Source: Leishmania donovani
Taxonomy: Eukaryota; Euglenozoa; Kinetoplastea; Trypanosomatida; Trypanosomatidae
DNA length: 64,000 bases
Direction: 5' to 3'
NCBI RefSeq assembly: GCF_000227135.1
Contig: NC_018248.1
Location: 405,670 to 469,669 of the forward strand
A program made the translations under genes and the position numbers. Positions 1 to 11,800 of this stretch are shown here, piece after piece. How positions within the stretch are numbered: position 1 is the first letter of the stretch; each line of letters opens with the position of its first letter. The notes under the pieces are model-generated. The model searched no databases, was not told the origin of the DNA, and worked only from the letters and a program-made list of their open reading frames with translations.

Positions 1-3000
1 CCTCGACGACGTCGCCAACCGTCGTGCCCGGTACTTTGCGTGGCTGATGGAGACTCGCCAGTACGAGAAGGCGGGCGAGATGCGCGAGAAGGATGGCAAG
101 CTCATTGACGCCATCAACCTGTACCTGCGCGGCGGTACGCCGGCCCGTGCAGCGCAGGTGGTCTCCGTGAACAACCTGAAGCCCGAGCAGCAACTGCTGG
201 AGGCGATCGCGGCCGCGCTCTTCAAGGCGCAGGTGTTCGAGGCCGCTGGCGACTTCTTCGATAAGCTACACATGACAGACCGCGCGATCGACGCCTACAA
301 GCGAGGCCACGCCTTCAGCCGTGCCGTCGAATATGCCAAGACGGCCGCGCCGCAGCAGGTTGTCCCGCTGGAGGAGGCGTGGGGCGACTACCTTGTCTCG
401 CAGAAGCATGTCGACCAGGCCATTAACCACTACAACGAGGCAGGCAAGTACGGCAAGGCCGTGAAGGCGGCGCTGGACTCGCGGCAGTGGGCGAAGGCGG
501 CGGCCATCCTGGAGACGCAAAGCAACGGCGGCGTGGGCAGCTCCGGAGTGCCGGTCGACGCGGCCGCCAAGAGCGCCTACCAGCGCATTGCGCACCACTA
601 CGAAGAGGTACACCAGTACGCCGAGGCGGAGAAGCTCTACATCAAGTGTGGCGCCGTCAGCGACGCCGTCGACATGTACTCGCGCGCTGGCATGACTGAC
701 CACATGTACCGCGTTGCTCAGCGCCACCTTGAGCAGGACAAGCTGGTCGAGCTCTTCGTAAGCCAGGCGAAGCAGCTGGAGACGAAGGGCGACTACGCCG
801 CCGCCGAGCGCATATATCTGAAGGTGAACGACGCAGATGGCGCCATCATGATGTACCGCAAGAACCGCGACTACACGAACATGATGCGGCTCGTGCAGGC
901 GTACCGCTCCGGCTACGTTGTGCAGACGCACCTGGCGCTGGCTGCGCAGTTCCAGAAAGAGGGCAATCTCAAGGCAGCCGAGACGCACTTTATCGCCGGC
1001 AAGGACTGGAGCCGCGCCGTCTCCATGTACCGCGATCGCGATCTCTGGGACGACGCAGTGCGCATTGCCAAGGTGCACGGCGGCGCCAACGCGGCGAAGC
1101 AGGTGGTCGTGTCACGCGCGACGGTGATGGACAGCGAAGAGGGTGTGCGGCTGCTCGGCAAGTTCAACCTTATCGAAGCCGGCATCGAGGCGGCGCTGGA
1201 GAGCTCCAAGTTTGACCTGGCGCTCCAGTGGGCGCAGCTAGCGCGGCCGGCGAAGGTGCCGTACGTGTACCTCAAGTACGCCATGCACTACGAGGACCAG
1301 GGCGACTTCCGCATGGCCGAGGACGCCTTTATCAAGTCCGGCAAGCCGCGCGAGGCGATTGACATGTATGTACATCAGCACGACTTCACCGGTGCGATGC
1401 GCGTCGCTGAGAACCACGACCCGTCGGCGGTGCCGCACGTGTGCGCCGCCAATGGGCGTGTGTGCTTCCAGCAGGGCAACTACAAGGAGGCCGAGGCGCT
1501 GCTCCTGCGCGCGAACGCGCCGGAGACGCTGCTGAAGTTGTACATCGACGCGAAGATGTTCTCCGAGGCGCAGCGGGTGGCGAAGGCGCACTGCCCGGAA
1601 ATGCAGAGCGATGTGGCAAAGCGCATGGCGCTAAACTCGAACGATCCGCAGAAGGCCGGAGCGGTCTTGGAGGAGAACAGCGAGTACCAGCTGGCCATTG
1701 ACACCTACCTGGCCGCCACACCGGAGATGGTGCCGGACCCGGCGACACTCGCCAATCTGTGGGTGCGCGCCGTGAAGGTGGCGCAGAAGCACGCGCGCAA
1801 CTTGCTGAAGGAGGTGCTGCGCAGCGCCATCGACAAGCTCAAGGCGGCGCAGCGCTACGTCGAGGCCGGTAAGTGCCTCGAGGACTGTGAGGACTACAGG
1901 GCCGCCATCAACATGTACGTTCAGGCGCGCAAGTTTGACATGGCAGAAACGCTGGCGAAGCGTGTGAGCCCTGATCTGGAGAACTTTGTGAAGCGCGCCA
2001 TCGTGCAAGACAGCATCTCCGGCGGGTCTATGAAAGACGCCAAGGTGGTGGAGGAGATGGACCCCGAGGCGGCCATGAAGGCGTACATCAGCAAGGCCGA
2101 CTTTGCGAACGCGCTGCGCATGGCGGCGCAGAGGTCGCAGGAGGAGGTGCAGTACGTGGCAGGCCTGCAGGTGCAGCATCTACTGCGCCAAGGCGACCCG
2201 GTGCAGTGCCTCGAGGCGCTCAGCAAGAACGCCATGAATTCGGACGACTTTCGCTTCTACGAGACGTGGATGTCGGTGGCACAGAAGGTGATCCCGCTGC
2301 TGCCGGGCGACGACGCGGTGGCGACGCTGCTGCAGCCGCTGCATGACGGCCTTGTAAAGGTGGTGAACAGCATGACGCAGTCTGGCCAGAAGAGCGAGGA
2401 CATCGCCAAGGCCACGGCGCTCGCGAGCGTGGTGCACATCTACTACATGTCCCGAAAGATGGAGACCGAGCTGAACATGCCGGACTTTGCCGTGCAGCTC
2501 ATGCTCGGGCTGCCGCGCTGGATCCCGCATGTGGCACCGGATAAGGCGTTCTACGACGCCGGCATGGCCGCGAAGCGCTCGGGGCTTGAGGGGATGCAGG
2601 ACGTTGCCTTCCTCTATCTCAACCGCGCACTCGACATCAACGAGCGCATCGACGACGGCGACACCGACAGCAGCGGGATCGACAACACGGACTTTTCCGC
2701 GACTGACTTTCCGAAGGTGTACCGCCTGCCGAAGGAGCCTACCGTGCCGGCACAGGCGATGGAGGAGGTGAACAACTGGGTGCTGACCGTGTCCATCGAC
2801 AACACGGCCGCTTCGGATAGCCGCACGCTACCGATGGTGGCCGATCCAGAGAACGGAGAGCTGATGTTCGCCGGCTCCGTGAAGTCCCCGCACACAGGCA
2901 AAGTGTACCCGACGTGCGCAGTGACCGGCTACCCCGTCATCGGCGGTGGTCTGGCGAAGTGCGCGCAGTGCCATCGCCCGGCGAACCAGGCGGACTGGAA

Positions 3001-3070
3001 CAAGTTTGTGCTGACGGCCAAGCGCTGCCCGTGGTGCGGCGCGGCAGCGAACCCCAACTTCAAGGTGTAG
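1..3070 (+). CDS. IFT172: Intraflagellar transport protein IFT172, C-terminal part (5' end outside window)
   Basis: The reading frame is open from base 2 with no stop before it, so the gene starts upstream of the window; the ATG at 47 is internal. What is visible is over 1000 residues of an alpha-solenoid of degenerate TPR-like helical pairs (for example YEKAGEMREKDGKL and AEKLYIKCGAVSDAV). This is the pattern of the C-terminal two thirds of IFT172, the largest peripheral IFT-B subunit, which carries cargo along the flagellar axoneme and takes part in the switch at the tip. The N-terminal WD40 propellers are missing because of the window edge. The last 50 residues hold two CxxC pairs, CAQC (codons at 2960-2971) and CPWC (3026-3037), a small Cys-rich module at the extreme C-terminus. 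It is the first gene of the plus-strand array here. Confidence 0.93.
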   Translation, partial: LDDVANRRARYFAWLMETRQYEKAGEMREKDGKLIDAINLYLRGGTPARAAQVVSVNNLKPEQQLLEAIAAALFKAQVFEAAGDFFDKLHMTDRAIDAYKRGHAFSRAVEYAKTAAPQQVVPLEEAWGDYLVSQKHVDQAINHYNEAGKYGKAVKAALDSRQWAKAAAILETQSNGGVGSSGVPVDAAAKSAYQRIAHHYEEVHQYAEAEKLYIKCGAVSDAVDMYSRAGMTDHMYRVAQRHLEQDKLVELFVSQAKQLETKGDYAAAERIYLKVNDADGAIMMYRKNRDYTNMMRLVQAYRSGYVVQTHLALAAQFQKEGNLKAAETHFIAGKDWSRAVSMYRDRDLWDDAVRIAKVHGGANAAKQVVVSRATVMDSEEGVRLLGKFNLIEAGIEAALESSKFDLALQWAQLARPAKVPYVYLKYAMHYEDQGDFRMAEDAFIKSGKPREAIDMYVHQHDFTGAMRVAENHDPSAVPHVCAANGRVCFQQGNYKEAEALLLRANAPETLLKLYIDAKMFSEAQRVAKAHCPEMQSDVAKRMALNSNDPQKAGAVLEENSEYQLAIDTYLAATPEMVPDPATLANLWVRAVKVAQKHARNLLKEVLRSAIDKLKAAQRYVEAGKCLEDCEDYRAAINMYVQARKFDMAETLAKRVSPDLENFVKRAIVQDSISGGSMKDAKVVEEMDPEAAMKAYISKADFANALRMAAQRSQEEVQYVAGLQVQHLLRQGDPVQCLEALSKNAMNSDDFRFYETWMSVAQKVIPLLPGDDAVATLLQPLHDGLVKVVNSMTQSGQKSEDIAKATALASVVHIYYMSRKMETELNMPDFAVQLMLGLPRWIPHVAPDKAFYDAGMAAKRSGLEGMQDVAFLYLNRALDINERIDDGDTDSSGIDNTDFSATDFPKVYRLPKEPTVPAQAMEEVNNWVLTVSIDNTAASDSRTLPMVADPENGELMFAGSVKSPHTGKVYPTCAVTGYPVIGGGLAKCAQCHRPANQADWNKFVLTAKRCPWCGAAANPNFKV

Positions 3071-4472
3071 GCCCCCCGCGGTGTGGACGTGGAGTGAAGT
3101 GGAGTGGGCAGGGGGGGGGGGCAACAAAGAGGATGCCATGCCAATAGCGGTATTTTGCGAGCGAGAGACGCACATGTACATGCACGCACACGCACACACG
3201 GCGAAATGTGTGTGCGTGTGCGTGCATGATTTTTTCTTTTCTCTCTCTCGACGTGATGTAGATGTAGCGATGCCATGTGAAGCTCAGCTCTTTTCTCTCT
3301 GTACCGTTGTTTTCTCTGTGCGCTTCCGTGCATGCGTGGGAATGTGCCCCCGCTTGTTTGTTCGGACTTATGTTCTTTTTTTTTTTCTTGCCGGGTGTGG
3401 GTGCGCGCTCGTTGCCCCTGCGCGTGTATGCTCTTCCCCTCTGTCTCTGTGCTTGCGCGTGCACGTGCATGTGCATGTGCATGTGACTGCCTGAGTGGCT
3501 GGCTGTCTGCCTGTGAGCCTCTTCTCATGCTGAGGATAGATCTCTTCCAAGTGAGACGCGAGTGCAGACACGCCTACGTATGCGTTGCGCATGTCTATCA
3601 ATACATCGTCCCCAACGCACTGTTTCCAAAGATAACCGGCCAAGCAACCACCACAGGCATAGCGGGTCACGGACGTCTAGAGTGAGCGGGGGGAGGGGAC
3701 GGTAGCGGCGCCGAAGTGCACCTCTGCTCTCCTTTCACAGCCTCCTCTGCTCTCCTTCCTCGATCCCGGTGCACGCTGGGTTGCGTGGCGGCCACTGCTT
3801 CCGATTCTGCGAGCAGCGCAGCGTTCCACAAATTACCGTAGGCCCCTCCTTTCTGTGAACACGGCGGGTCTCTACCTGCCCATCCTCTTGTGTGGGGAAG
3901 CACGTACGTGCGGAGGGAAGACACGGCAGCTTCACGTGCGGCGTGCTCAGCAGGTGCGGGTGAGTGAGAGGTCGGCATGACGGCTGCTGCTCCGCTCAGG
4001 TTGTTCCCTCTTTCCTCAATACTTTGCCCCCCCCCCCCCCCCTCTTTCTCTGGAGTTTCTCGTGCACTGACTTCCTATTTCGTGTTGCCCCTCGCGCACC
4101 CTCCGTGCCGTGACGGGTTAACGCGCGGCAGCCATAGCAGCAGCCGTCCCACCGCCGTATAGTAGGCATCCACCGACGCGCGTCTGCCAACGCGAACGCG
4201 TCGTCCGTCGACCCTCCCCACCCGTTCTCCTTTTTCTTGTCGTCACAGACAAGGAGGCGCTTGTAGTTCTTAGTGAGGCACGTCCGCCCACTATTCCATC
4301 ATTAAGAGTAGTCTTAGATTAGTGCGCCTGTGCGTCATCCGGTACCCCACCCCCTTTCCACGGCTCGACCACCCCCAAAAGGAAAAAACCCGTTCCTGCT
4401 TCGTCACTAACTCACCGACGTGAATACGCGCCCCAACACTTACCTCCCTTGCGTAAACTAGAAGGCGAAAAG
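3071..4472 (+). other. Spacer between IFT172 and the small membrane protein gene
   Basis: No convincing gene. It holds a G run (3111-3121), a GTGCAT-type hexamer repeat (about 3458-3485), a T tract (about 3375-3386), a 16-base C run (4027-4042) and several CT-rich stretches. This fits the IFT172 3'UTR followed by polyadenylation and trans-splicing signals. Confidence 0.6.
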
Positions 4473-4901
4473 ATGGTCCGCTATGTGCAGCGTCCGTGGT
4501 TCTCGCCGCTTGGCTTCATGGCGTCAAGCCCGACCGCCTACGCCCCAATGATGACCTGCATCGCCCTCGCCATCATCTTCCCGTTCCGCTACCAAATCTC
4601 CGAGTATTTTGAGCGCCAGCGCGATGGCGTGCACGTGGAGCTGCGCCGCAAAGCTGTCAAGTACTACGCTGAGATGGAGCGGATGCACCGTCGGCAGGCG
4701 CTGGTGAACCTGGAAAGCATTCAGGACGACAACGCGCCGCACCGCCTCAGCGCGGTGCTGTCGGTGGAGTCAACTCAGGCCGGCCACCTAGACCAGGAGT
4801 ACAACTACTGGTACGCCCACGAGCGCGACGCGATCCGGGCAGAGAAGTTGATGATGGAGATCCGCGAGCTAAAGGCGAAGATGGCTTCTGACAGCGCGTG
4901 A
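4473..4901 (+). CDS. Small single-pass membrane protein, function unknown
   Basis: A 142-residue protein. The frame is open upstream to a TTG at 4449, but the first ATG is at 4473 (MVRYVQRPWFSPLGF) and is the likely start. Residues about 26-41 are hydrophobic (PMMTCIALAIIFPF) and form one probable membrane segment close to the N-terminus. They are followed by a charged, largely helical region with many Glu, Arg and Lys residues, ending in MEIRELKAKMASDSA. There is no cleavable signal peptide pattern. A short basic-aromatic N-terminus, one membrane span and a soluble helix is a common layout for accessory subunits of mitochondrial inner-membrane complexes, but that is only an analogy. I do not recognise the family. 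It lies between IFT172 and the large coiled-coil gene in the same polycistronic array. Confidence 0.72.
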   Translation: MVRYVQRPWFSPLGFMASSPTAYAPMMTCIALAIIFPFRYQISEYFERQRDGVHVELRRKAVKYYAEMERMHRRQALVNLESIQDDNAPHRLSAVLSVESTQAGHLDQEYNYWYAHERDAIRAEKLMMEIRELKAKMASDSA

Positions 4902-5881
4902 GAGAGCGAGAGCGAGAGCGAGACGGGAGGCGCGAGGAGAGGCTTTGTTGATGGCTCCTCGCCATCCTTACTCTCCCTGTGGCCGTGTGGAGTGTGCGCA
5001 TGTTTAGCGTTGCATCATCTGTGACGCGCATCTCGCGTGGCAAGGCCGCTGTTGTGGCGATGCCGTAGCGAGCGACACGGCGCCCAAGGGCTTGCCTCAC
5101 AGCCACTTTGATTTCTTTCTCCTGCCTCGCTGGCTCGTTGGCTCCTCCTGCTCTTTGTGTGCTATTAGTTGGTTCTTGTCATCATCGTCGTCGCCGTTTT
5201 TCTCTTCCCGCGCGCGTGGCAGAACGAAAAAGAAAACGGTAAACACCGAGAGTAAGGGAAAGGGAGCCTCTTCTCACCAACCCGCCCCCCTCCCCCGCTC
5301 CCCCAGAGCATCTGTCTGTTCTTCTCACGCGCTTGCACAGCGCAAGAGCGTGAGCATGTCTGGGCGTGTGCGTGCGTGCGTGTGTGTGAGGTTGCCTCCC
5401 CACCTCTGCTGACTGCGTGCACATGTGTGTCTCGTGTGTGTGTGTGTGTATCGAGCAGCGATCTTCCCTTTGATGGCCACACACGCACACGGTAGCCTTC
5501 GTCCGCGCATACGTGTGCGCAGCCACGCGGGACACTGTAGCCACTTGAACGTGGTCTCTGCCTCTCTCCCCTAGGCGACTGTACCCGTACTGTGCATGAC
5601 AGTCCTCGACCCCTCTCGCCTCCTTCCTTCCTGTGCTGGCAGACTTCCCCACACCCCAACTTGGACACTCCTCTTGTTGATTGGATTCCATAGACGTCAG
5701 AGAATAGACGACACCGCACATTCGCCCCCCTCCCTCCCTCCCTTCCTTTCTCCGACCTTGGCGTGCCCATATGCACGCACACACATAGACTGGCACACTG
5801 CACATCGACTCGCTCCGTTGTGCCTCTTCCATTCTTTGATTTTGAAACACCCACCTCTCTTTGGCGCCGTCTTTGCTCTTC
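4902..5881 (+). other. Spacer after the small membrane protein gene
   Basis: No convincing gene. It begins with a GAGAGC repeat directly after the stop codon, contains a short GT microsatellite (about 5434-5449) and has long CT-rich stretches up to the next start, as expected for 3'UTR and trans-splice signals. Confidence 0.55.
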
Positions 5882-8800
5882 ATGAGTGAGCACACAAGCA
5901 CCAATGCTGACTTGCCGCCCATGTCTTCTGCCGACCTCGCTCCACGGTGGATGTTGGCAGCCGCGCAGCTGACGACAACCGCGACGGAGCTGGCTGCATC
6001 AGTTCCTTCGAGCGCGCCTGTCGCCGCTGCACCGTTTGTGCGTAGCCTCGTTTCTTTGCAGCGGGCATCTAGCCGTGATGTAGAACCGTATCAAGTATGC
6101 CGAGCAAATGTAGACCAGCTGCTGGAGCTGCAAGGGGAGCAGATGGGCCTTGCTCAGTCCTTGAAGGCCGCGCTGCGCGTCGCGTCCATGCATGCGACAC
6201 CGGCCTTTGGTGTGGACAGCACAGCCGGCTCTCCACAGCAAGCGAGCACCCCAAAACTAGTCATGGATAACGTTGAGAACATTTTTCCGGACCGCCGCGG
6301 TTGTAGCAGCAGCAGGCCACGTCAGCAAAGGCCGCCGAATGCCAGCGCCAAAGCAGGCTCCCAACCAACACCAACGCCGTCATCGTTGCCATCGTTGGTA
6401 TCCTCTGTCACGTCTCTCGTGCATCGCCTGCAGGTCCTCCAGCGCGAGTCGGCCGAGTTCGCTGCCACCCGATGCCTGCCTGCACTTGCGGAGCTCTTCG
6501 CCACCTTTGAGGCGTACTGGGCCTGGAAGCGCTCTTCGATGTGCGATGGCGATGCGCAAGAAGAGGAGGAAGCCAGCGCCATACCTGTCACTGCGGGCTC
6601 AGTTTCCGCGCACCATGCCATGGATGGTGCTCCGACGGCGAGCCAAGCGACTCAAGAACGACTCAGCCAGCAGCAGCAACCGCCAACGCTGCGTCAGCGC
6701 TACGATCAGGCGCTGCGTGTTCGTGACGAGCTCCTCAGCTTCCTGCAGCTACACGCCGAGGCGGTGCGTGCGTTGGATGTCCAACTGGAGCAGTGGTGCC
6801 AATGCCGCAGCTCTGAGCCAGCGGCACAATCTGCTAGAGGATGGATAACAGCGAGCCCAACGGGCACCAGTGGCGCACCTGCCGCCGTATCACATGATGC
6901 CGACGCACAGGCCCACACCCAGCGGTGCGAGTTTGAGGCTTATGCCTGCCAGCTGGTAGAGGTGGCACAGGCAACACACCACATCGCGCAACTTCTACAG
7001 GCTGCGCTACAGGCGTTGTGTCGCCCTTCTCCGCGCACTCCTCGCCTCTCACTCAAGCCGAGGGCGGACGCAGTGGTGGAAGACGAGGGCCTCTCCAGTT
7101 TCTCCAAACAGCCACGACAGACGGAGGCGAATGCAGCCCCCTCGCCAGGTATCCACGAGCGGCGGCTTGGCCGACTGCAAACCCGGTCTTCCGCCAACAC
7201 AGAAGGGCTGGCGCACATTCGCACGGAGGGCCGCGGCAGCCCATCATCGTCACCGGGACCTCACACCAGTCGCACTGTGGGACGGCCGGAGTGCGCCCTC
7301 CGCAGTCTGTCGACTCCCAAAGCTCGAACCCTGAGAGGATGTGCAAAACCGGCGCCATGCGGCGACGCCAGATGGGCGAGCGGCGCTGCGGGCGACGCAC
7401 AATGCTCCTGGATAGATATACTGTCGCCGCTCACTCCGCCTCCGACCGCTGCAACGGCTTCAGCGAGCCCGTCATCTTCTCCGCCACTCCGAGTAGAAAA
7501 CGGTGCGCCACATCAGCAGCTGCGGAGACAGCGACACGGTCGGCGCCTACTGTCACTTTCACCGGGTGCCGAGGCTCAGGCGGAGGGCAGTGCTTCGCCG
7601 GATGCCGCCTCGCGCTCGTCTTCGCTGTACGCGGCCCCGTCCACTGCTGGTGGCGTCTCGCTATCGCCACTGACGGTGCAACGTGGTGATGCCGCCGCCG
7701 TGCCTGCGTGCTCGAGGGAGGACAGCACCGACAGGGAGCCTCATTGCCCCGTTTCAATGCCTTCCTTTGCCTCTCGGCTGGGGGGGCCCGGCGACGCAGA
7801 GGAGGACAGTGGCGTCCAGGCTGCGGTGACTCCTGTCGTCACCATGTGCCCTGCAGCCGATGGATCAGCGCCGCGTAACCTTGGCGACGATGTAGCGAGT
7901 CGCTTGAGCGCCGATGCCGAGCATCCGCCATGGCCGAGGCTCCACAGCTTCTCTCAAGACGGTGCTCGGTCGCTACTGTGTGAGCTGGCCTCAGCCTCAG
8001 CTGATGCTGCGGCCGGCGCGGGTGAGCCGCTGACCACGGGCCCTCAGCCACCCGTTAGCCGTCGCCGCGACGTCCCTGAAGTGCCCGCCTTGACCGACAG
8101 CACTCATGAGAACTCTGCCGAGGTGACCGCCGACAGACAGGGCGCGACGGCCGTGTATGTGCCACCACCGTCCGAGCAGCCAGCGAGCCGTCAGAGCGAT
8201 GCTTCAGCCGCTGCCCTCACACCAGTGATCGTCAATGTGGCGAGGAGTGAGGAGGGCCACGCGGCATCACAGCCCTTTCCATCCCCGCCCCCTCCCCTGC
8301 AGCGAGCTTTAGCGACGTGTGCATCTGTGTCCCACACCACGATCACGTCTCTGCACCTCCTCTCACCGCCATCGCTTACGGTAGACGGTTCCGCGTGTTG
8401 CCGCACCACACGCAACGAATGCGGCGGTGCAGGTGAACAGAGCCTCTCCCGTGTGGTCTGCGCGGCCTCGATTCCGACATCCCTGTGGCCGCGACTGCAT
8501 CAGAAAGGGGCATCGCAGTCTTCCTCTTCTGCCGCACCGGTGCGGGCCTCCGCCGATGTTGCAGGAGGTGCCCAGCTGGCGCGTAACACCACGGCGCTGG
8601 TGTATACGCCAAGTCACGCACCGCCGAACGAGCCAGAGGGCGATGGCGACGTAGCAAGCACCCACTCCGCCTCGCGCACCGTAGACCCGAATTTCTACAC
8701 AGCGCGTGCCAGCGGTGCTGGCGTCTCGCCACTTCCTGCCCTCGCTGCCCCCTTTCATGGCTCCGCGAGCTCTGCAGGGCTGGAACCGTCGCCGAAACCG

Positions 8801-11800
8801 CTAGAGCAGACACAGTATCCGGTGCAGCAGCAGGGACGACAGGCACATCATTCACAAGAGTGGGACCGCACTTTTATCCCCACACCCCTGCCGCTGGACA
8901 GCCTTGAGGAGGAGCTGAATGAGGCTCAGCAGCGTCTTCAAGCACCTGCACCACCGCCGCATAGTTCACCGGCGTTCTCCGCCAGCAGCGCGGCGCCGGA
9001 CAACTACCCCGCGCCTTGGCCGCAGCACCGTTCGCTGGAGGATCGCGTGATGCTAACCATGCGAGAAGAGCTCAAGGCTCTGCGCGCGGAGCAGCGTCAT
9101 AACTTACACAAGATGCGCAAGTACGTCAAGCACACGCTTGAGGAGGTGGCTGAAGCGGTCTCGGCGGTGAGCAGCCGTAACCACAGCAGCAGAGGCAGCA
9201 GCTGCGCAAGCAGCCGAAGTCAGCGCCCTGGGACGTCACACAAGATGAACGACAATGACGCTGATGCCTCTGCAGGAGGCGTGAGGGTCACCGTGACAGC
9301 AGAGAAGCAGCGACATGCCTCACATGCTTCAGAGCAGGCCCGAGCCGAAGCGTCCGAGAAGCCGATCGAAGCGGTAAGTGCATCGGCTTCTATCAAGCTG
9401 AGCACCAATTCAGCGACCCTCCCTCCTCGACTCTCGACCGCTCAGCAGCAGCAGCAGACGGCGTCTGCCGCACCTGCATCTCCGCCTTCGAAGGCAGAAG
9501 AACTGCAACGTTCCTTGGCAGTAGCGGAGGCGAAGGCGGCGCGACTCGAACAGCTCACCGTGCAGCTGAAGAAGCGGCTGTGGATGGCGGAGCTGTCGCG
9601 GCTGTCGCCCACGCCGGCGACACCAGGGGCCAGGGAGGTGACAGCAGCTGCAAAGCATTGCCTCAGCCTGCGCGATGCGTTTGTCTACGGCCTCTCGAGT
9701 GACGCCGGCGACACAGAGGACGATGACGGCAGCTGGCCGAAAACCGGGCAGGCAACTGGATGTATGAGCTATTCTGACGAAGACGGCTCGGCTGCTGATG
9801 GCGTAGCGGCCGAGGAGCGGGCAATGCTGTACCTAGTAGACCGCGAGCTGGGCTGCCGCACTGCGTTGGATGCCCGCGCTCACTCTCAGCGTCGCCCGAG
9901 CGCACCTCACCAGACGCGGAGTGAGGTGTATCGCTCTTCGCGCCAGGTGCCATATGATGGCAGCCGCTCTTCTTCCACGGAGCAAGAGCGCTCGCCCAAC
10001 ATGCGATGCTTCGAAGACGACACAGCCGCCCACCTTGGGCTGACAGTCACCTCGACGGCTTCCGCAGGCATCACCAGGGGATACAGCGGCCGCCGACTTT
10101 GCTCGAGCTCTGCCGCACCCGTCGGCGCTACCAGCAGCACGACGGCAATGCGGTCACTCGGCATTCTTCAGCAGCGTGCGTCCATCTTTCAAGTGCTGCG
10201 TCAGAATCAAGCTGCAAGGGACGCGCAGCCAGCTGCACCGACGGGGCAGCAGCAGCAGCAGCAGAGTGAACGCTCTCGGCTCCGTCCACCACCACCACCG
10301 CTGCAACACTGCTCTGCAGGTACAGCGACGGAAGTGACTGCAAAGTTTACGACATCGGAGCAGTCAACAGCGCCTTCGCCGCCACCGTGTGCGGCTCAGC
10401 AGCCTCGTCAGCATCCTTACAACGCAGGCACCGCGCCGAGCAGGTACGACAGACAAGCAGACGAAGGAGCGGCAGCCGGCTCTCCGAGGCAATCTGCCTC
10501 CTCACACTACTACACCGCGATCTCTGGAGGCAGCGACACCGGCTTTGTTTCAGAGGCGGGGCGGCAATCATCCGCCTCGGCCACCGCACTTCGCGCCGAG
10601 CAGGTGTTGCAGAGTGCGAAGCGGCTTCTGCAGAGTCGAAGCGCGTCTCTAGCTGCGGGGCATCACAACATCAGCGACAACTCGCGCTCCAGCGCGTCGC
10701 TCTCGGGGGGCTTGCAGGCGTCCTTCACTGCCATATCATCACCCAAGACGCGGGCAAACGCCGGCGATCACCGTTCTGAGATGCCTTATCACCACGGAGG
10801 AGGCGCAACAGGAGGGGTGCCTGCTGCCCTTGCCGGCCGCCACAGCCGACCAGGACAGTGGGGTGATTGCGTGGAGCAGCTTGACGGTGCCACACTTCCT
10901 CCACGCGCCTTTTCGGCCCCCGCTCTGCATTCTGGCACGACAGACGCGGCCACGGCTTTGCAGCGTGTCAGTGGCTCGCTGGACCGTGGCGCAGCCAGCA
11001 TCTCTGCGGCTGTCAGTGGGCATGGGTCGCGCTCGCACTCTTCGTCGCCGGAGAGCGCCTACCACGGCTATGATACATCCCCATGCTCTGCCGTGGCGTA
11101 TTCCACCAGCAAAGTGCCGCGTGCCTCTTCCCCATCCGCCGCAAAAGCCGCGCCGAAATCGACGCAGCAGTGGTGCCCGCCGCTGCTGGTCGACGTGTCT
11201 CATGCGATGACAAGTGTGACACCGGCAAGACACGCGCAGCACCGTGCTGACAGCGCCACGTCGCCCATCTCCCGCGAAGATGCTGAGGTCAGGGCAACGG
11301 CGGGCCGGGGAGAGCACGGCGCCTACATCCACAGTGACGTCGGCTTGCGCCATCGCGAGCGCAGCGCACGCACCGTCACGACTTCTATCGAGAGCGACTA
11401 CAGCCCACCGTCAGACCGCACCACGGACACACGTAGCACACGCGGGTTTCGCAGCTCTTCTTCGCCCTTGCATGCTGCTGCAGTGCAACATGTGCATGAC
11501 AGCCGGCAAGAAGCGCCGGTGCCCCTGACATCGCGGGCGGGTCAAAGTACGAGTCGCCGCACCTCTTGCTCAACGTCATCGACGCTGTCGCGTGGCTCTG
11601 CTCAGCAGGAGTTGCTGGACACGCTGGAAAAGCAGGAGTCCACCTTGGCAGCAGCCCTGGACCACCTTCAGGAGCAGCAGAGGCAGCTGAGGGAGAAGCA
11701 TCAGCAGGTGTCGCTGCTGGCAAAACGAACATCCCTCGTCGCCCCTGTGCATGCACCATCACAGGCGCCTCGTGGCGACTATTCACGCGCCACCGGTGCT

